Shown here: positions 8,932 to 16,743 of the stretch, piece by piece
Position numbering within the stretch: position 1 is the first letter of the stretch
How the letters are laid out: each line of letters starts with the position of its first letter
The notes under the pieces: model-generated
What the model saw: the letters and a program-made list of their open reading frames with translations, nothing else
The model's database searches: none
What the model was told of the DNA's origin: nothing
Source of the DNA: CBIHON01 sp966211965
GTDB lineage: Bacteria; Pseudomonadota; Gammaproteobacteria; Burkholderiales; Burkholderiaceae_D
NCBI GenBank assembly: GCA_966211965.1
Contig: CBIHON010000041.1
Coordinates: forward strand, 1-46,799
Direction of reading: 5' to 3'
DNA length: 46,799 nt
Position numbers and translations under genes: made by a program

Positions 8932-8961
8932 GAAAACGTCTTGACTGGTCTGGACGTTTTC
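8932..8961 (+). terminator. Hairpin terminator after the DUF1993/ATP-grasp pair
   Basis: GAAAACGTC (8932-8940) pairs with GACGTTTTC (8953-8961) around a 12-base loop, 12 bases past the stop codon. The stem itself ends in TTTTC; the downstream T-run is weak. Confidence 0.6.
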
Positions 8962-9002
8962 GATTAAACGCGTCCAATAAAAACCTTAACGGAGTCTGGA
9001 AA

Positions 9003-9293
9003 ATGAAAATGAACATCATCAGGCTATCGGCACTTTTGGCTTTCCTCGCAGCCGCACAAATCGCTTGTGCAGACGGCCTCGCCATCAAACCCGGCGACAC
9101 CTTGCAAAAACAAGTCGCGGCGCTCAAAGGCAAAAAGGTCACGGTCAAACTGCAAGGCACCGAAGAACTCACCGGCGTCATCAAGGATTCCACTTCGGAA
9201 TTGCTGCAGTTGAGCGAACTGAGCGGGAGGGAATTCTTCGACGCGATCATCGACATGAGTAAAGTCACTGCCATTCTCGTGCGCACAAAATAA
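9003..9293 (+). CDS. Small exported protein of unknown function
   Basis: A 96-residue protein with a clear signal peptide, NIIRLSALLAFLAAAQIACA, cut near residue 23. The mature part is about 73 residues, beta-rich, with the segments GDTLQKQVAALKGKKVTVKL, EELTGVIKDSTSELLQL and DMSKVTAILVRT. The strand pattern, with a V-T-V-x-L strand followed by L-x-G-x-I, resembles a small SH3/Sm-like barrel, but no motif fixes this. GGAG lies about 10 bases before the ATG. It stands alone between a terminator and marC. I do not know its function; a periplasmic binding or structural role is only inference. Confidence 0.75.
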   Translation: MKMNIIRLSALLAFLAAAQIACADGLAIKPGDTLQKQVAALKGKKVTVKLQGTEELTGVIKDSTSELLQLSELSGREFFDAIIDMSKVTAILVRTK

Positions 9294-9422
9294 GGAAAAG
9301 TGCTGGCGATTCCGCTGCTAATTCAAATAGAAACGTGTGATAAAGACGGCTGCCCCCGATACAAGGGAATGGACATTGCGCCAAACGTCTGGCGCGGAAC
9401 ACTATTTTGAACGAGCAGCCCT

Positions 9423-10025
9423 ATGACCCAAAATTTTTTCCAGGCCTTCATCCTGCTATTGCTGGTGACCGATCCCTTCGGAAACGTGCCCTTGTTCGTC
9501 AGTGCCTTGACCAACGTGCCGGCTGCACGACGTTGGCAGGTAGTAGTGCGTGAGTGCGCAATCGCGTTTGTGCTGTTGTTGCTCTTCATGTTTTTCGGAC
9601 GCCATTTTCTGGCGGCGCTGCAATTGTCCGAGGTGGCACTACGCATTGGAGGCGGCGTGATCCTGTTTCTGATTGCGCTGCGCATGGTCTTTCCGCAGCC
9701 GGGCGGTGTACTGGGCGATGGGGCAGATTCGACGCACGAGCCTTTCATCGTGCCGCTGGCGATTCCTGCATTGGCTGGACCGTCGGCCTTGGCGACCGTA
9801 CTGCTGTTCTCTTCCAATACCACGGCGGAAGCGATGCTGCATGTCAGCGCATTATCCCTGGTGGCCATGGTGTGGTTGCTGGTGCTGCTGAGCGCAGAGC
9901 GAATGCAACGCGCGCTCGGCCCGCGCGTGATGACTGCGTTCGAACGCCTGATGGGATTGATACTGACGGCGATGTCGGTCGAGATGCTGCTGGCGGGGAT
10001 ACGGGCTTATTTGAAGACGCTATAA
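9423..10025 (+). CDS. MarC family integral membrane protein
   Basis: A 200-residue inner-membrane protein with about six hydrophobic segments. Family hallmarks are FILLLLVTDPFGNVPLFVSA near the N-terminus, the central IPLAIP-type block (FIVPLAIPALAGPSALATVL, about 109-128) and the C-terminal RLMGLILTAMSVEMLLAGIR. MarC proteins were once linked to multiple antibiotic resistance, but that link was withdrawn; related members have been proposed as amino-acid exporters. It is monocistronic here, convergent with the DUF475 gene and separated from it by a hairpin. The stretch before it (9294-9422) holds a small hairpin (GCGCCA/TGGCGC, 9378-9395) and no gene. Confidence 0.92.
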   Translation: MTQNFFQAFILLLLVTDPFGNVPLFVSALTNVPAARRWQVVVRECAIAFVLLLLFMFFGRHFLAALQLSEVALRIGGGVILFLIALRMVFPQPGGVLGDGADSTHEPFIVPLAIPALAGPSALATVLLFSSNTTAEAMLHVSALSLVAMVWLLVLLSAERMQRALGPRVMTAFERLMGLILTAMSVEMLLAGIRAYLKTL

Positions 10026-10051
10026 AGGCGCGAAGCTGTTCGCCTGCTCAT

Positions 10052-10077
10052 CCGGTTGCGCTTTCCTGCGCAACCGG
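10052..10077. terminator. Bidirectional hairpin between convergent genes
   Basis: CCGGTTGCGC (10052-10061) and GCGCAACCGG (10068-10077) form a perfect 10-bp stem with a 6-base loop, centred between the stops of marC and the DUF475 gene. No T-run follows on either strand, so termination may be weak or the hairpin may protect 3' ends. Confidence 0.6.
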
Positions 10078-10105
10078 CGCTTCCGGACGGAACAGTAATC
10101 CCGCT

Positions 10106-11119
10106 CTATTCCAAGGCTTGCTTTTTATTTGCCCAAATCGAACTAAGCAACGAGGCGACAATCAACACCGCCCCCAGCATGCCCGTCACCGCCTCCGACA
10201 CATGAATGCTGACGCCGACGAGCATCAGTATCGCGAGCGCACCGATGGCCCAGAACGCGCCGTGTTCGAGATAACGAAAGCGTGTCAAAGTGCCTTTGTC
10301 CACCAACAGCAAAGTGAAACTACGCACGAACATCGCACCGGCACCAAGACCGAGCACAATGATGAAAAGGTTGTTGGTCATCGCAAATGCGCCAATCACA
10401 CCGTCGAAGGAAAAGCTGGCATCGATCAATTCGAGGTACAGAAAACCGCCAACACCCTGCTTTACCACGTGGTGTCCGGATTCCGATTCTTCGCCCCCCA
10501 AAAACGCGCCTAAACCCTTGGCCAGGATGAAGGTGACGACACCCCAGACGCCCGCCTCGATGAATTCGCCGCGTTCGGCTTCCAGCATCGTCGAGGCAGC
10601 AAGCAAAACCAACAGCGTCAAGGCCGCCTCGATCGCTTCCATCTTTCCAAGCCGGGTGAGCGGCTTTTCGATCGCCTGCAACCAATGCTCGGTCTTATGT
10701 CTGGCGACGAAAAAGCTGAAGAACACCATCATCAGGAAAGTGCCGCCAAAGGCAGCAATCTGGTGATGTGCCGAGCCGAGAATCCGGCTGTATTCCGCCG
10801 GAGCGTGGAGCGCAAGGTCGAGCGCCTTGATCGGGCTCACATGGCCTGCTACGCCGACGATCAACAATGGAAACACCAGGCGCATGCCGAACACCGCGAT
10901 CAACATTCCCCACACAAGGAAGCGGCGACGCCAGGGCTCATCCCAGTCTCTCAAAATACCGGCATTGACCACGGCATTATCGAAAGAGAGAGAGGTCTCA
11001 AGTACCGTAAGAAAAAATACAATCACCGCCGCCTGGATTCCGCCGATGAAGTAAGCAGCAACGATGGCGAAAACGCAGAATGCCAATGAGCCGGAAAAGT
11101 ATGAGAGTTGCGATTTCAT
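10106..11119 (-). CDS. DUF475 (TerC-related) integral membrane protein
   Basis: A 337-residue polytopic membrane protein. The block FFLTVLETSLSFDNAVVNAG (with the conserved E-x(n)-D-N of the TerC/DUF475 group) is followed by WGMLIAVFGMRLVFPLLIVG, and a second inverted-repeat half carries LELIDASFSFDGVIGAFAM. The repeated acidic motif in two halves suggests an ion-binding or metal-export site, as proposed for TerC relatives. The frame is open to 11152, but the first 11 codons lie inside a hairpin (11136-11159), so I use the ATG at 11119, which gives the family-like start MKSQLSYFSGSLAF. It follows the Bax-inhibitor-1 gene by 54 bases. Confidence 0.88.
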   Translation of the reverse strand: MKSQLSYFSGSLAFCVFAIVAAYFIGGIQAAVIVFFLTVLETSLSFDNAVVNAGILRDWDEPWRRRFLVWGMLIAVFGMRLVFPLLIVGVAGHVSPIKALDLALHAPAEYSRILGSAHHQIAAFGGTFLMMVFFSFFVARHKTEHWLQAIEKPLTRLGKMEAIEAALTLLVLLAASTMLEAERGEFIEAGVWGVVTFILAKGLGAFLGGEESESGHHVVKQGVGGFLYLELIDASFSFDGVIGAFAMTNNLFIIVLGLGAGAMFVRSFTLLLVDKGTLTRFRYLEHGAFWAIGALAILMLVGVSIHVSEAVTGMLGAVLIVASLLSSIWANKKQALE

Positions 11120-11135
11120 TGGATTTTGAGGACAT

Positions 11136-11159
11136 GGGCCGCATGTTGCCATGCGGCCC
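11136..11159 (-). terminator. Intercistronic hairpin
   Basis: GGGCCGCAT and ATGCGGCCC (9 bp perfect stem, 6-base loop) lie 15 bases past the Bax-inhibitor-1 stop and 16 bases before the DUF475 start. No T-run follows, so it may attenuate or stabilise the mRNA rather than end it. It excludes the longer DUF475 start at 11152. Confidence 0.6.
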
Positions 11160-11173
11160 GCATGGAGAATTAG

Positions 11174-11866
11174 TCATTCGCCGCTGCTCGCAAATCCGAG
11201 CAGTTGCAGCAGGCTGGTGAACAAATTGAAAATCGATACAAACAGGGAGAGCGTAGCCATCACGTAATTGGTTTCCCCGCCGTGAATGATGTTGCCGGTC
11301 TCATACAGGATCAAACCCGACATCAGCAAAACGACGACGGCCGAGATTGTCAGCGAAAGTGCGGGAATCTGTAAGAAGATCGCAGCCAATCCCGCCAGGA
11401 AGGCGAGCAAGATACCGATCGCCAGGAAACCACCCAGGAAAGAAAAATCGCGTTTAGACACCAGCGCATATGCCGACAGCCCCAAAAAAATTGCGGCCGT
11501 ACCACCAATTGCCAGCATCACGGTTTGCGTGCCGTTGGCCAACCCGAGGTAATGTCCAACGATCGGGCCGAGCGTGTATCCCATGAAGCCGGTCAATCCA
11601 AACAGCAGCGCAACCCCTGCGCCGCTATTGCGAAATTTGTTAATCAGAAAGAGCAAACCGAAATATCCAGCTAAAGTGATGAGGACACCCGGGTGGGGCA
11701 GACGCAGGGCCGCCGTCACGCCAGCGGCCAACGCGCTGAAACCGAGCGTCAGCGAGAGCAGAAAATAGGTGTTGCGCAACACACGGCGTGCCGAATTATC
11801 GATGACGGTAGTGACAGGCAAGCCTGCCATCGAATTGGCGCGCATGGTACTGAGACGGTCGTTCAT
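11174..11866 (-). CDS. Bax inhibitor-1 / YccA family membrane protein
   Basis: A 230-residue protein with seven hydrophobic segments, typical for bacterial BI-1/YccA. The family start (RRVLRNTYFLLSLTLGFSAL), the central GLTGFMGYTLGPIVGHYL and the ending ILYETGNIIHGGETNYVMAT followed by LFVSIFNLFTSLLQLLGF are all present. YccA of E. coli binds and restrains the FtsH protease; other members leak calcium. The frame extends upstream to 11935, but AAAGGA lies at good distance before the ATG at 11866, which I take as start. The divergent nhaR starts at 12015. A long A/T-rich stretch between them probably carries both promoters. Confidence 0.92.
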   Translation of the reverse strand: MNDRLSTMRANSMAGLPVTTVIDNSARRVLRNTYFLLSLTLGFSALAAGVTAALRLPHPGVLITLAGYFGLLFLINKFRNSGAGVALLFGLTGFMGYTLGPIVGHYLGLANGTQTVMLAIGGTAAIFLGLSAYALVSKRDFSFLGGFLAIGILLAFLAGLAAIFLQIPALSLTISAVVVLLMSGLILYETGNIIHGGETNYVMATLSLFVSIFNLFTSLLQLLGFASSGE

Positions 11867-12014
11867 GATCATATCCTTTGATATTCGAGCAGTTCGGGTT
11901 TTAATACAGCGGGACAGCAGATACTTGCGCAGCATTGATGAAACAAATGCTAGGCTGTTTTAAACACATAAAAAAGAGAAGATAATCGAATAATTATTTC
12001 GAAAAAATAGGACA

Positions 12015-12926
12015 ATGAAATCCACCGGCTTGAATTTTCACCACCTTTATTACTTCTGGGTCGTGGCCAAGGAAGGCGGCATCACGCGGGCGGCAGAACG
12101 ACTGGGCGTCGCGGTGCAAACCATCAGTACGCAACTCAATTTGCTTGAACAAACGATGGGCAAATCCTTGTTCACGCAGCAAGGAAGGCGTCTCGTCTTG
12201 ACCGAGCCGGGGCGTTTGGCGCTGACATACGCCGACCAGATTTTTTTGTTGGGTGAACAAATGCAGGAGGACTTGGCCGAGGCTGATAGCAGCCAGACCA
12301 TGCGGCTGACTGTAGGATTATCGGACTCGCTACCCAAGCTGGTCGCCTATCGCCTGTTGAAAGCGGCGCTGGATCTGCCGCAGCAAGTAAAACTGGCCTG
12401 CTACGACGGCAGCTTCGAAGTTCTGCTGGGCGACTTGGCACTGCACAAGCTTGACGTGGTCCTGACGGATCGACCGGTCATGACAGGCACCAGCTTGCGG
12501 GTATTCAGCCATTTGCTGGGCGAAGACGAGATGATGTTATTCGGCGTGCCCGCCCTGGCGCAGAAATACCGCAGTGATTTTCCCGCCGGTCTGCGGGGAG
12601 CCCCCTTGCTGCTGCCCACCCGAAACAACGCGATTCGCGGACGCCTCGACCAATGGTTCGAGGCAAATGATCTGCGGCCGGACATCATCGGCGAATTCGA
12701 AGACAGCGCCCTGCTGATGACCTTCGGCCGCAGCGGCCTGGGCATGTTCCCGGCCCCTTCGGCGCTTGCATCCGAAGTCGAGGCCCAATTCGGCGCCGTT
12801 CCGGTTGGGGAATTCAAGGGAGTCCGGGAACAGTTCTATGCAATTTCGAATGAGCGGAAAATCAAGCACAGTGCGGTTGAGGCGATTCTTTCAGCGAGCC
12901 ACGGCGGCATATTCGACGAACATTGA
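12015..12926 (+). CDS. nhaR: LysR-type transcriptional activator NhaR
   Basis: LysR-type regulator, 303 residues. The DNA-binding helix-turn-helix is LNFHHLYYFWVVAKEGGITR and the recognition helix region is VAVQTISTQLNLLEQTMGKS (residues 6-55). The NHHLYYFW-type start, TISTQ and LFTQQGRRLVLTEPG segments are those of NhaR, which senses sodium and activates a Na+/H+ antiporter gene in E. coli. The C-terminal effector domain is the NhaR type (GRSGLGMFPAPSALASEVEA). No nhaA lies nearby, so its target must be elsewhere or differ; the divergent Bax-inhibitor-1 gene is a possible target. The natural terminator after it has been split by a repeat element. Confidence 0.85.
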   Translation: MKSTGLNFHHLYYFWVVAKEGGITRAAERLGVAVQTISTQLNLLEQTMGKSLFTQQGRRLVLTEPGRLALTYADQIFLLGEQMQEDLAEADSSQTMRLTVGLSDSLPKLVAYRLLKAALDLPQQVKLACYDGSFEVLLGDLALHKLDVVLTDRPVMTGTSLRVFSHLLGEDEMMLFGVPALAQKYRSDFPAGLRGAPLLLPTRNNAIRGRLDQWFEANDLRPDIIGEFEDSALLMTFGRSGLGMFPAPSALASEVEAQFGAVPVGEFKGVREQFYAISNERKIKHSAVEAILSASHGGIFDEH

Positions 12927-12940
12927 ATTAAAAACCCGGC

Positions 12941-13276
12941 TAGTGCTGAGACTCATCAATTTCGAAATAAATAAAAGTGATGGATTGTTGCGTCAAACAG
13001 TGTCCTGTCCCGTAAATTCGTAGCAAAAGTAAAAGTGACGAAATCGGGCCGAGACAAGGAAAAAAGCACAGCAAGGCCGAGGCCTTGCGCGCATTTTTGA
13101 CGCGGTATCGGCGCGATTCTCGTCATCTTTTATGCAACGAATTTACGGAACAGGACACTAGGCGCGAACCGCAGCGATAGCTGGCCTATCGCGAGGATTC
13201 CAACGCGGCCGGCGAGGCGACGTAGGGCGCGGCAAGGCACACTTTTATGTTTCGAAATTTATGATTTTCAACACTA
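12941..13276. mobile_element. Outer MITE-like element with TA ends, carrying a second element inside
   Basis: Imperfect terminal inverted repeats of about 40 bases: the left end reads TAGTGCTGAGACTCATCAAT and the right end, reversed, TAGTGTTGAAAATCATAAAT, both continuing with TTCGAAA and AAAAGTG. TA flanks both ends, as expected for a TA-target element of the IS630/Tc1 type. Without the internal element (12999-13159) it is about 175 bases and holds no gene. Its left 60 bases recur at 46531. Confidence 0.75.
12999..13159 (+). mobile_element. MITE-like element, copy A (nested)
   Basis: About 160 bases, starting AGTGTCCTGTCCCGTAAATT and ending with the inverse repeat ...AATTTACGGAACAGGACACT. 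The central palindrome GCAAGGCC-GA-GGCCTTGC is kept in all copies although the loop bases differ. No open frame. The T of the left TA is missing in this copy. Sister copies lie at 27654 (inverted) and 46590. Confidence 0.85.
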
Positions 13277-13348
13277 GAGCCGGGTTTCTTGGTTTCCTAA
13301 TTGATCAATTGATCGAACGATGGGAATGGCAGACGGACGCTACCTCGC

Positions 13349-14935
13349 TTAAATTTCCTCGTATAGAGGCAAGGTCAGGAATTCCGCAAAGCTGGTTGAA
13401 GTCGACATCTGTTCGAAAATCTGCGCCGCGCGGTCGTAGGTCGCGCCGGCGCCAACGACCGTTTTCACCTTCGTCAACTCTTCCGGGATCATTGCGCGGA
13501 CCATCTCGGCGGTGACCTTACGACCATCTTCCAGCACGCCCTTGCTTGAGCGAATCCACTGCCAGACCTGGCTGCGGCTGATTTCTGCGGTCGCGGCATC
13601 TTCCATCAGATTATGGATCGGTACACAGCCGTTACCGGCCAGCCAGGCACCCAGATAGTGGATGCCGACATTGATGTTGTAGCGCAGACCGGCTTCAGTA
13701 ATCGGCGTCTCTGGCTGGAAGTTAAGCAGATCCACCGCATTCACATTGACGTCGGGGCGCTGCTTGTCGATTTGATTCGGCTTGTCACCCAGGACTTTCT
13801 TGAACTCCCCCATCGCCAGTTCGACCAGGCCGGGATGCGCCACCCAGCCGCCATCATAACCATCCGTCGCGTCCCGCGCTTTGTCGTTGCGCACGCCGGC
13901 CATGGCGATCTCATTCTTCTCCGGATCGTTCTTGATCGGAATCAGGGCCGCCATGCCGCCGATTGCCGGCGCGTTGCGCTTGTGGCAGGTCTTCAACAAC
14001 AACAGGGTATAAGAACGCATGAAAGGAGAAGTCATCGTGACCTTGGCCCGATCGGCCAGACAGAAATTCTTGTCCAGCTTGAATTTCTTGATGCAGGAGA
14101 AAATGTAATCCCAGCGGCCAGCGTTCAATCCAGAACTATGTTCACGCAGCTCATAGAGAATCTCGTCCATTTCGAACGCAGCAAGAATGGTTTCGATCAG
14201 AACCGTGGCTTTGATCGTACCTTGGGGCAAGCCAAGTTCATTTTGCGTCATCACGAAGATGTCGTTCCACAGGCGCGCTTCGAGATGCGATTCCATCTTC
14301 GGCAGATAGAAATAAGGGCCTGCGCCGCGAGCCAGTTGCTCCTTGGCATTGTGGTACATGAACAGCGCAAAGTCGAAAATCCCGCCGGAAATGCGCTTGC
14401 CGTCAATCAGCACATGTTTTTCATCGAGATGCCAGCCGCGCGGACGCACAACCAGGGTGGCAACCTTGTCGTTGAGCTTGTAGGTCTTGCCATTTTGCTC
14501 CAGGCTGATGGTTCTGCGGATGGCTTCCATCAAATTGATCTGGCCACTGATCTGGTTATCCCAAACCGGCGAGTTGGAGTCCTCGAAGTCGGTCATATAG
14601 CTGTCGGCACCGGAATTGAAGGCGTTGATGACCATCTTGCGCTCGACCGGGCCGGTGATTTCGACGCGGCGGCACTCGAGCGCCTTCGGAATCGGCGCGA
14701 TTTTCCAATCACCTTCGCGGATGTGTCTGGTCTCGGCCAGAAAGTCTGGACGCTCGCCGGCATCCAGGCGCTTGGCACGTTCGACGCGAATGGCCAGCAA
14801 TTCCTGGCGGCGCGATTCGAAAGCGCGGCTCAACTTGGCGACCAGCGCCAGTGCCTCAGGAGTGAGGATTTGTTCGTAGCCGGGCTTGATTTCGGCTTTG
14901 ATTTCCATGCCGGATGGCAGAGTCAGTTGGGTCAT
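13349..14935 (-). CDS. aceB: Malate synthase A
   Basis: Condenses glyoxylate and acetyl-CoA to malate, the second step of the glyoxylate shunt, allowing growth on acetate and fatty acids. At 528 residues it has the length of the A isoform. Signatures include NAFNSGADSYMTDFEDSNSP (about 105-124), the arginine strand VVRPRGWHLDEKHV, the metal-site block VLIETILAAFEMDEILYELR (about 249-268) and RWDYIFSCIKKF, with the catalytic aspartate region near GNGCVPIHNLMEDAATAEIS. AGGAG lies just before the ATG. It follows the HAD hydrolase gene by 36 bases and could share its promoter. No isocitrate lyase gene is in the window. Confidence 0.97.
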   Translation of the reverse strand: MTQLTLPSGMEIKAEIKPGYEQILTPEALALVAKLSRAFESRRQELLAIRVERAKRLDAGERPDFLAETRHIREGDWKIAPIPKALECRRVEITGPVERKMVINAFNSGADSYMTDFEDSNSPVWDNQISGQINLMEAIRRTISLEQNGKTYKLNDKVATLVVRPRGWHLDEKHVLIDGKRISGGIFDFALFMYHNAKEQLARGAGPYFYLPKMESHLEARLWNDIFVMTQNELGLPQGTIKATVLIETILAAFEMDEILYELREHSSGLNAGRWDYIFSCIKKFKLDKNFCLADRAKVTMTSPFMRSYTLLLLKTCHKRNAPAIGGMAALIPIKNDPEKNEIAMAGVRNDKARDATDGYDGGWVAHPGLVELAMGEFKKVLGDKPNQIDKQRPDVNVNAVDLLNFQPETPITEAGLRYNINVGIHYLGAWLAGNGCVPIHNLMEDAATAEISRSQVWQWIRSSKGVLEDGRKVTAEMVRAMIPEELTKVKTVVGAGATYDRAAQIFEQMSTSTSFAEFLTLPLYEEI

Positions 14936-14971
14936 GTGGGCTCCTGGTAATAAACAAAAGAATCAAATCAA

Positions 14972-15655
14972 TCAGTTACTGCGGCTTTTTTCTACAAATG
15001 CGATGACATCCGACAGCGTACGCCCTTCCCCATGCGGCGCCACGCCCAACTCTTCCAATGGCGCACCGGAGCGATTTACCCAGAAGGTCGTGTAACCGAA
15101 CCAGGTCGCGCCGCAGGCATCCCAGGCATTGCTGGAGACGAATAAAATATTTCTGGCCGGGAGACCGAATACGTCCGGACCGAGCTGGTAAGCCTCGGGG
15201 GCGGTCTTGAATTTTTTGACGGCTTCGACCGACAGAATGTGATTGAACAAACCCTGCATGCCGGCTGCTTCCACCACGGCATCCAGCATTTGCGGATTGC
15301 CGTTGGAGAGAATCGCGAGCTTGATGCCACGGGCCTGGAGGCTTTGCAATGCGATGAGGTTTTCCGGAAAGGCTTGCAACTTTGCGTACTGCCCCATCAG
15401 CGTGTTTTGCGCATCGAGCGTCAAGGTCAGCTTGAGCTTTTTGCAAGCAAATATCAGCGCATCCTGGGTCACTTCCCAAAACGGCTTGTACATCGAGCAC
15501 ATGGTCCGCAAGCGCGTATATTCGATCTGCTTGTCGCGCCACAATTCCGCCAGCGCCGCCCCCTGTTGGGGAAACAGCTTTTCCGCAAGCGTGCCGATCG
15601 AATACACGTCAAATAGGGTTCCGTAGGCGTCAAAGGCGATGGCTTGGATATTCAT
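14972..15655 (-). CDS. (S)-2-haloacid dehalogenase-type HAD hydrolase
   Basis: HAD-superfamily hydrolase of 227 residues, the size of type II haloacid dehalogenases. All motifs are visible: FDAYGTLFDVYS (nucleophile Asp9), the LSNGNPQML loop (motif II), KKFKTAPEAYQL (motif III lysine) and FVSSNAWDACGATWFGYTTFWVNRSG (motif IV with the SSNAWDA signature of the haloacid type). It probably opens C-Cl or related bonds of 2-halo acids, giving hydroxy acids, but many such enzymes act on other small substrates. It is upstream of aceB on the same strand (36-base gap), so its products could feed the glyoxylate route. A divergent LysR gene starts 114 bases away. Confidence 0.9.
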   Translation of the reverse strand: MNIQAIAFDAYGTLFDVYSIGTLAEKLFPQQGAALAELWRDKQIEYTRLRTMCSMYKPFWEVTQDALIFACKKLKLTLTLDAQNTLMGQYAKLQAFPENLIALQSLQARGIKLAILSNGNPQMLDAVVEAAGMQGLFNHILSVEAVKKFKTAPEAYQLGPDVFGLPARNILFVSSNAWDACGATWFGYTTFWVNRSGAPLEELGVAPHGEGRTLSDVIAFVEKSRSN

Positions 15656-15689
15656 GGATGGTCCGATCAGGTTGCCTCAGTATATTCGA

Positions 15690-15719
15690 GATAAATACGC
15701 ATAGACGAAACGATTTATC
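15690..15719. promoter_or_regulatory. Dyad in the HAD/LysR divergent region
   Basis: GATAAAT (15690-15696) and ATTTATC (15713-15719) are exact inverse arms between the divergent HAD and LysR starts. The region is A/T-rich and is where a LysR-type operator would lie. Assignment is inference. Confidence 0.35.
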
Positions 15720-15769
15720 ACTTTATTGTTGCGTTTTAGTATCAAGTGAAATACTCTCGCAAGCATCTC

Positions 15770-16675
15770 ATGGACCAATTCAAACAAATTTCCACTTTCG
15801 TAGATGTGGCAGCCAAGGGTAGCCTATCGGCTGCCGCGCGCGCGGAAGGCATCGCCCCGGCCATGATCGGACGCCGGCTGGACGCGCTGGAAGAACGCCT
15901 GGGCGTCAAGCTGCTGCAGCGCACCACGCGCAAGATCGCATTGACCTCTGAAGGCTTGGCCTTCCTTGAGGATTGCCAACGCATTCTCGCTGAGCTGGAG
16001 GATGCCGAATCGGCCGTATCCGAGCGCAGCGCAAAGGCATCCGGCCATCTGATCATTTCTGCACCGGCCGGCTTCGGGCGCCAGCATGTTGCACCGCTGA
16101 TGCCCTCCTTCCTGGCCGAGCATCGGGACGTGACATTGACCCTGAATCTGAATGATCGAGTAGTAGACCTGATCGGTGAAGGCATCGATGTCGCCATCCG
16201 CATCGCGGCACTGTCGGACTCCAACCTGATCGGCGTCAAGCTGGCCGACAACAAGCGTGTCGTGGTCGCCTCAAGCGCCTATATCAAACGCCACGGCGCC
16301 CCGCAATCGCTGGACGATCTGGCCAAACATAATTGTCTGGCAATCAGCAGCGAGGGCAGCCAACGCGGCTGGACTTTTCGCCAGAATGGGAAAAACGTGA
16401 CGCTCAAGGTCACTGGCAACATGGTGTGCAATGACGGCGAAGTGCTGCACGACTGGGCGGTGGAAGGTAAAGGGCTGGCATGGCGTTCGATGTGGGAAGT
16501 CGGCAGCGAAATCGAATCCGGCAAGCTGGTGACGGTACTGGATGAGTTCGCCGCGCCGGGCAATGATATCTATGCGGTGTTCGCGCAGCGGCGGCATCTG
16601 CCTTCACGAATACGGGCGCTGGTCGATTTTTTACGGCGCGCATACGCGAAGCCGGATTATTGGCGCAAGACGTAA
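15770..16675 (+). CDS. LysR-family transcriptional regulator
   Basis: A 301-residue LysR regulator. The N-terminal winged helix-turn-helix reads FKQISTFVDVAAKGSLSAAA and ALEERLGVKLLQRTTRKIAL; the effector domain has the CrgA/DsdC-like ISAPAGFGRQHVAPLMPSFL start and the DWAVEGKGLAWRSMWEV block. An upstream GTG at 15746 is in frame, but the ATG at 15770 gives the usual family start (MDQFKQISTFV). It is divergent from the haloacid-dehalogenase-like gene, so that gene and perhaps aceB are its likely targets; this is inferred from position only. Confidence 0.88.
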   Translation: MDQFKQISTFVDVAAKGSLSAAARAEGIAPAMIGRRLDALEERLGVKLLQRTTRKIALTSEGLAFLEDCQRILAELEDAESAVSERSAKASGHLIISAPAGFGRQHVAPLMPSFLAEHRDVTLTLNLNDRVVDLIGEGIDVAIRIAALSDSNLIGVKLADNKRVVVASSAYIKRHGAPQSLDDLAKHNCLAISSEGSQRGWTFRQNGKNVTLKVTGNMVCNDGEVLHDWAVEGKGLAWRSMWEVGSEIESGKLVTVLDEFAAPGNDIYAVFAQRRHLPSRIRALVDFLRRAYAKPDYWRKT

Positions 16676-16743
16676 CTCACTCCGGCAGGATGGCAACAGA
16701 TGCATGCGCCCGTACCGGAATCCGCGTCGGACATAGTCCCTGG

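Larger units (their letters stand above)
12932..13287. terminator. Terminator split by an inserted element
   Basis: AAACCCGGC (12932-12940) and GCCGGGTTT (13279-13287) are exact arms of a stem, followed by TCTTGGTTTCC. Removing the repeat element and one TA copy between them leaves a 9-bp stem with a TAGA tetraloop directly after the nhaR stop, a good rho-independent terminator. On the minus strand it would also serve aceB. Confidence 0.7.

Noticed and set aside
12927..13348. A CRISPR array in the repeat-rich stretch.
   Set aside because: The repeats are inverted ends of two elements, not regularly spaced direct repeats with spacers.
13613..14950. A 445-codon rightward open frame.
   Set aside because: Antisense to aceB, which has all malate synthase signatures.
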